DNA of 64,000 nucleotides. Source: Leifsonia psychrotolerans. Its GTDB lineage: Bacteria > Actinomycetota > Actinomycetes > Actinomycetales > Microbacteriaceae. Under the pieces are notes generated by a model. The model saw nothing but the letters and a program-made list of their open reading frames with translations. It was not told where the DNA came from and did no database searches. Positions 62,331-64,000 of the stretch are shown here, piece by piece. The translations under genes and the position numbers were made by a program. Within the stretch, counting starts at the first letter, position 1. Each line of letters opens with the position of its first letter. The DNA lies in the NCBI RefSeq assembly GCF_013410665.1, contig NZ_JACCFM010000001.1:2666001-2730000 (forward strand). Direction: 5' to 3'.

Positions 62331-63263
62331 CAGCCCGTAGCCGAGACCGGCGAAGCTCGTGAGCTTCAGCGCCAGAATCAGCTCGCGTGAGGTCTTCGCG
62401 GTCACCGTGATCAACACGGCGGGCAGTGCCAACAGCAGCATAAAGAACGTGAAGAATGCCAACGGGTAGAAGAGTGTGAAGAACCCGACGATCACGAACG
62501 GCACCAGCAGGAACACGCAGTAGGCCACGCGCGCGGCTCGGTTGCCCAGTCGCACGGCGAGGGTGCGTTTGCCCGCGGCCGCGTCGGTTGCGATGTCGCG
62601 GATGTTGTTCACCATCAGCACGGCACACGAGATGAGGCCGATTCCGACGGCGCCGAGCCAGCTCTCGGTGTTGATCGTGCCCACCTGCACATAGGTGGTT
62701 CCGAGGGTGGCCACCAGTCCGAAGAAGACGAAGACGAACAGTTCGCCGAGCCCGGAATAGCCGTAGGGCTTCTTGCCGCCGGTGTAGAACCAGGCGGCAA
62801 GGATGGCAACGGCGCCGACCGCGAGCAGCCACCAGTGCTGGCTCAGAATCACGAGGGTGAGGCCGGCGACGGCGGCGAGGCCGAAGAAGACCAGGGCAAC
62901 CTTCAGCACGGTTGCCGGTTTTGCCGCCCCCGAGCCGGTGAGCCGAGCCGGGCCCACGCGGAATGCGTCGGTGCCCCGGATGCCGTCCGAGTAGTCGTTC
63001 GCGTAGTTCACGGCGATCTGCAGAAACAGTGCCACCAGCAGGGCGAGCACGGCCCGCACCGGGTGGAAGATTCCGGGCCCGCTGGCCACAACGGCGGCTC
63101 CGGTACCGATCGCGACGGGCGCGATGGCCAGGGGCAGCGTGCGCAGGCGCGCCCCGCTGACCCAGTCGCCCAGCGTCGCCGGCTTCACGTGCGCCGGGTT
63201 CTTACTCACTCCCGTGTGCCGACGTGCCGGGTTGCCCGACGTGCCGGTGCGCTTGTTCGACAT
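62304..63263 (-). CDS. menA: 1,4-dihydroxy-2-naphthoate polyprenyltransferase
   Basis: A UbiA-family integral membrane enzyme, 319 residues, attaching the polyprenyl chain to DHNA in menaquinone synthesis. NYANDYSDGIRGTDAFRVGP holds the first Asp-rich motif; NNIRDIATDAAAGKRTLAVR holds the second. A basic N-terminus precedes the first helix. ATG at 63263 taken; a GTG at 63308 would add 15 residues. menE is next upstream. Confidence 0.93.
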   Translation of the reverse strand: MSNKRTGTSGNPARRHTGVSKNPAHVKPATLGDWVSGARLRTLPLAIAPVAIGTGAAVVASGPGIFHPVRAVLALLVALFLQIAVNYANDYSDGIRGTDAFRVGPARLTGSGAAKPATVLKVALVFFGLAAVAGLTLVILSQHWWLLAVGAVAILAAWFYTGGKKPYGYSGLGELFVFVFFGLVATLGTTYVQVGTINTESWLGAVGIGLISCAVLMVNNIRDIATDAAAGKRTLAVRLGNRAARVAYCVFLLVPFVIVGFFTLFYPLAFFTFFMLLLALPAVLITVTAKTSRELILALKLTSFAGLGYGLLLGLAFAL

Positions 63264-63317
63264 GTTCTGCTGAGTGTTCGGCCGTTTCGGCCGTGATCCG
63301 TGTGCCACGCACTTATG

Positions 63318-64000
63318 TTAGCGGCCGGATGCGTGGGACTCTCCGCGCACCAGCTCGATGAGCGACTGCCTGTCGGGTTTGCCCGATGCCAGCAGCGGGA
63401 TCACCGGTACGATCACCAGCCGAGCCGGCCGCGCAGCCTTGCCGAGCGCCGTGCCCACAGCCTGCCGAATCTGCTCCAACCGAATCTGGGTGCGACGGAT
63501 GTCGGCCTGCTCGCCGTTCCCTCCCGCCGCGACGACCACCGGCACCTGCCCCCATTCGGAATCGGATGCGGCGAGCACGACGGCGTCACCGCATCCGGGC
63601 AGTGCGCGCAGCACCCGTTCGACGGCATCGAGCGAGACTTTCTCGCCGCCGGAGATGATCACGTTGTCGGCGCGGCCGAGCACGCGCACCGCACCTGCGG
63701 CATCCACCTCGCCGAGGTCCCCTGTGCGATACCAGCGCACGCCGTGCTCATCGACGAACCGCTCCCGGGTGCGCTTGACGTCGTTCCAATAGCCCTGTGC
63801 GAGCACCGAGCCCGACAGTTCGAGTTCGCCGCCGACGATGCGCACGCGCGTGTCACCGATCGGCACTCCGTTGTAGACGCAGCCGCCGGCGGTTTCGGAC
63901 GAACCGTAGGTGCGCACCAGATTCAGATCGAGCTCGGCCGCGCGCGCGACGAGCTCGGGCCGGATGGCCTGGCCGCCGACGAGGATCGCGCTGAAGCGGC
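63318..64000 (-). CDS. menE: O-succinylbenzoate-CoA ligase, 5' part outside window
   Basis: An AMP-binding acyl-CoA ligase, cut by the right edge. The visible part starts within FSAILVGGQAIRPELVARAA and includes RTYGSSETAGGCVYNGVPIG (the STE/ANL motif), WYRTGDLGEVDAAGAVRVLG (the TGD motif), GRADNVIISGGEKVSLDAVE and the terminal lysine region SGKPDRQSLIEL. MenE identity is inferred from its place next to menA in the menaquinone neighbourhood. Confidence 0.88.
   Translation of the reverse strand, partial: RFSAILVGGQAIRPELVARAAELDLNLVRTYGSSETAGGCVYNGVPIGDTRVRIVGGELELSGSVLAQGYWNDVKRTRERFVDEHGVRWYRTGDLGEVDAAGAVRVLGRADNVIISGGEKVSLDAVERVLRALPGCGDAVVLAASDSEWGQVPVVVAAGGNGEQADIRRTQIRLEQIRQAVGTALGKAARPARLVIVPVIPLLASGKPDRQSLIELVRGESHASGR

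Noticed and set aside
62304..63263. menA as a second lycopene elongase
   Set aside because: Basic N-terminus, NNIRDIATDAAAGKRTLAVR motif and placement next to menE match MenA; the elongase is at 58764-59678.

Overview
The window reads as chromosomal DNA of a high-GC actinobacterium, most likely a member of the Microbacteriaceae. This placement is inferred from the tRNA-Trp/secE/nusG/rplK/rplA order, menaquinone genes, a C50-carotenoid cluster with heterodimeric lycopene cyclase subunits and lycopene elongase, an F420-type oxidoreductase, an LAxTG sorting signal and heavy use of GCATCCG/CGGATGCC-type sequences. I see no prophage, insertion sequence, integrase or CRISPR array. The interest lies in gene context, regulatory sites and several repeat families.

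Layout. 1-7000: an aminotransferase (cut by the left edge), a semialdehyde dehydrogenase, a VOC protein, an F420-type LLM oxidoreductase and an APC permease, with a 77-bp tandem repeat block in the first intergenic region. 7000-11400: rplA, rplK, nusG, secE and tRNA-Trp on the minus strand, divergent from an aspartate-type aminotransferase. 11500-19600: an ABC-2 exporter operon with its own two-component system, then a PspC envelope-stress module (response regulator, PspC histidine kinase, divergent PspC/toastrack-like protein). 19800-25700: murB, a MaoC dehydratase pair, a HEAT-like protein, an SGNH hydrolase and membrane proteins, including a 54-residue protein.

25770-29310 is the most striking locus. 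An ECF-like sigma factor heads a run of ogt, alkB, tag and alkA in which every junction overlaps by 1-4 bases, so one transcript carries three mechanistically different alkylation-repair routes. A strong promoter-like sequence places the start of transcription at the sigma start codon. Just upstream on the same strand lies a 46-codon remnant of a second MGMT-family gene with PWHR instead of PCHR, beside a perfect 12-bp inverted repeat.

29600-33900 is a GntR-controlled catabolic locus (iminopeptidase, APC permease, acetamidase/formamidase). 34000-37400 carries DUF1918, a glycine-rich LAETG surface protein and a pair that may relate to type VII secretion. Then come tRNA-Met and tRNA-Thr, two GH13 glucosidases, an M23 endopeptidase, an inositol-phosphatase-family enzyme, a gamma-butyrolactone-receptor-like TetR regulator, tRNA-Tyr, YajQ, a hydrolase and fprA.

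48150-64000 is an isoprenoid/quinone neighbourhood: polyprenyl diphosphate synthase, menG and menF; then small membrane proteins, PPK2 and a CrtR-like MarR regulator divergent from idi-crtE-crtB-crtI-crtYe-crtYf-crtEb; then menD, menA and menE (cut by the right edge). Carotenoid and menaquinone pathways draw on the same prenyl diphosphates. A 59-bp hairpin-forming palindrome occurs three times (4140, 11407, 51343) and looks like a dispersed repeat family.
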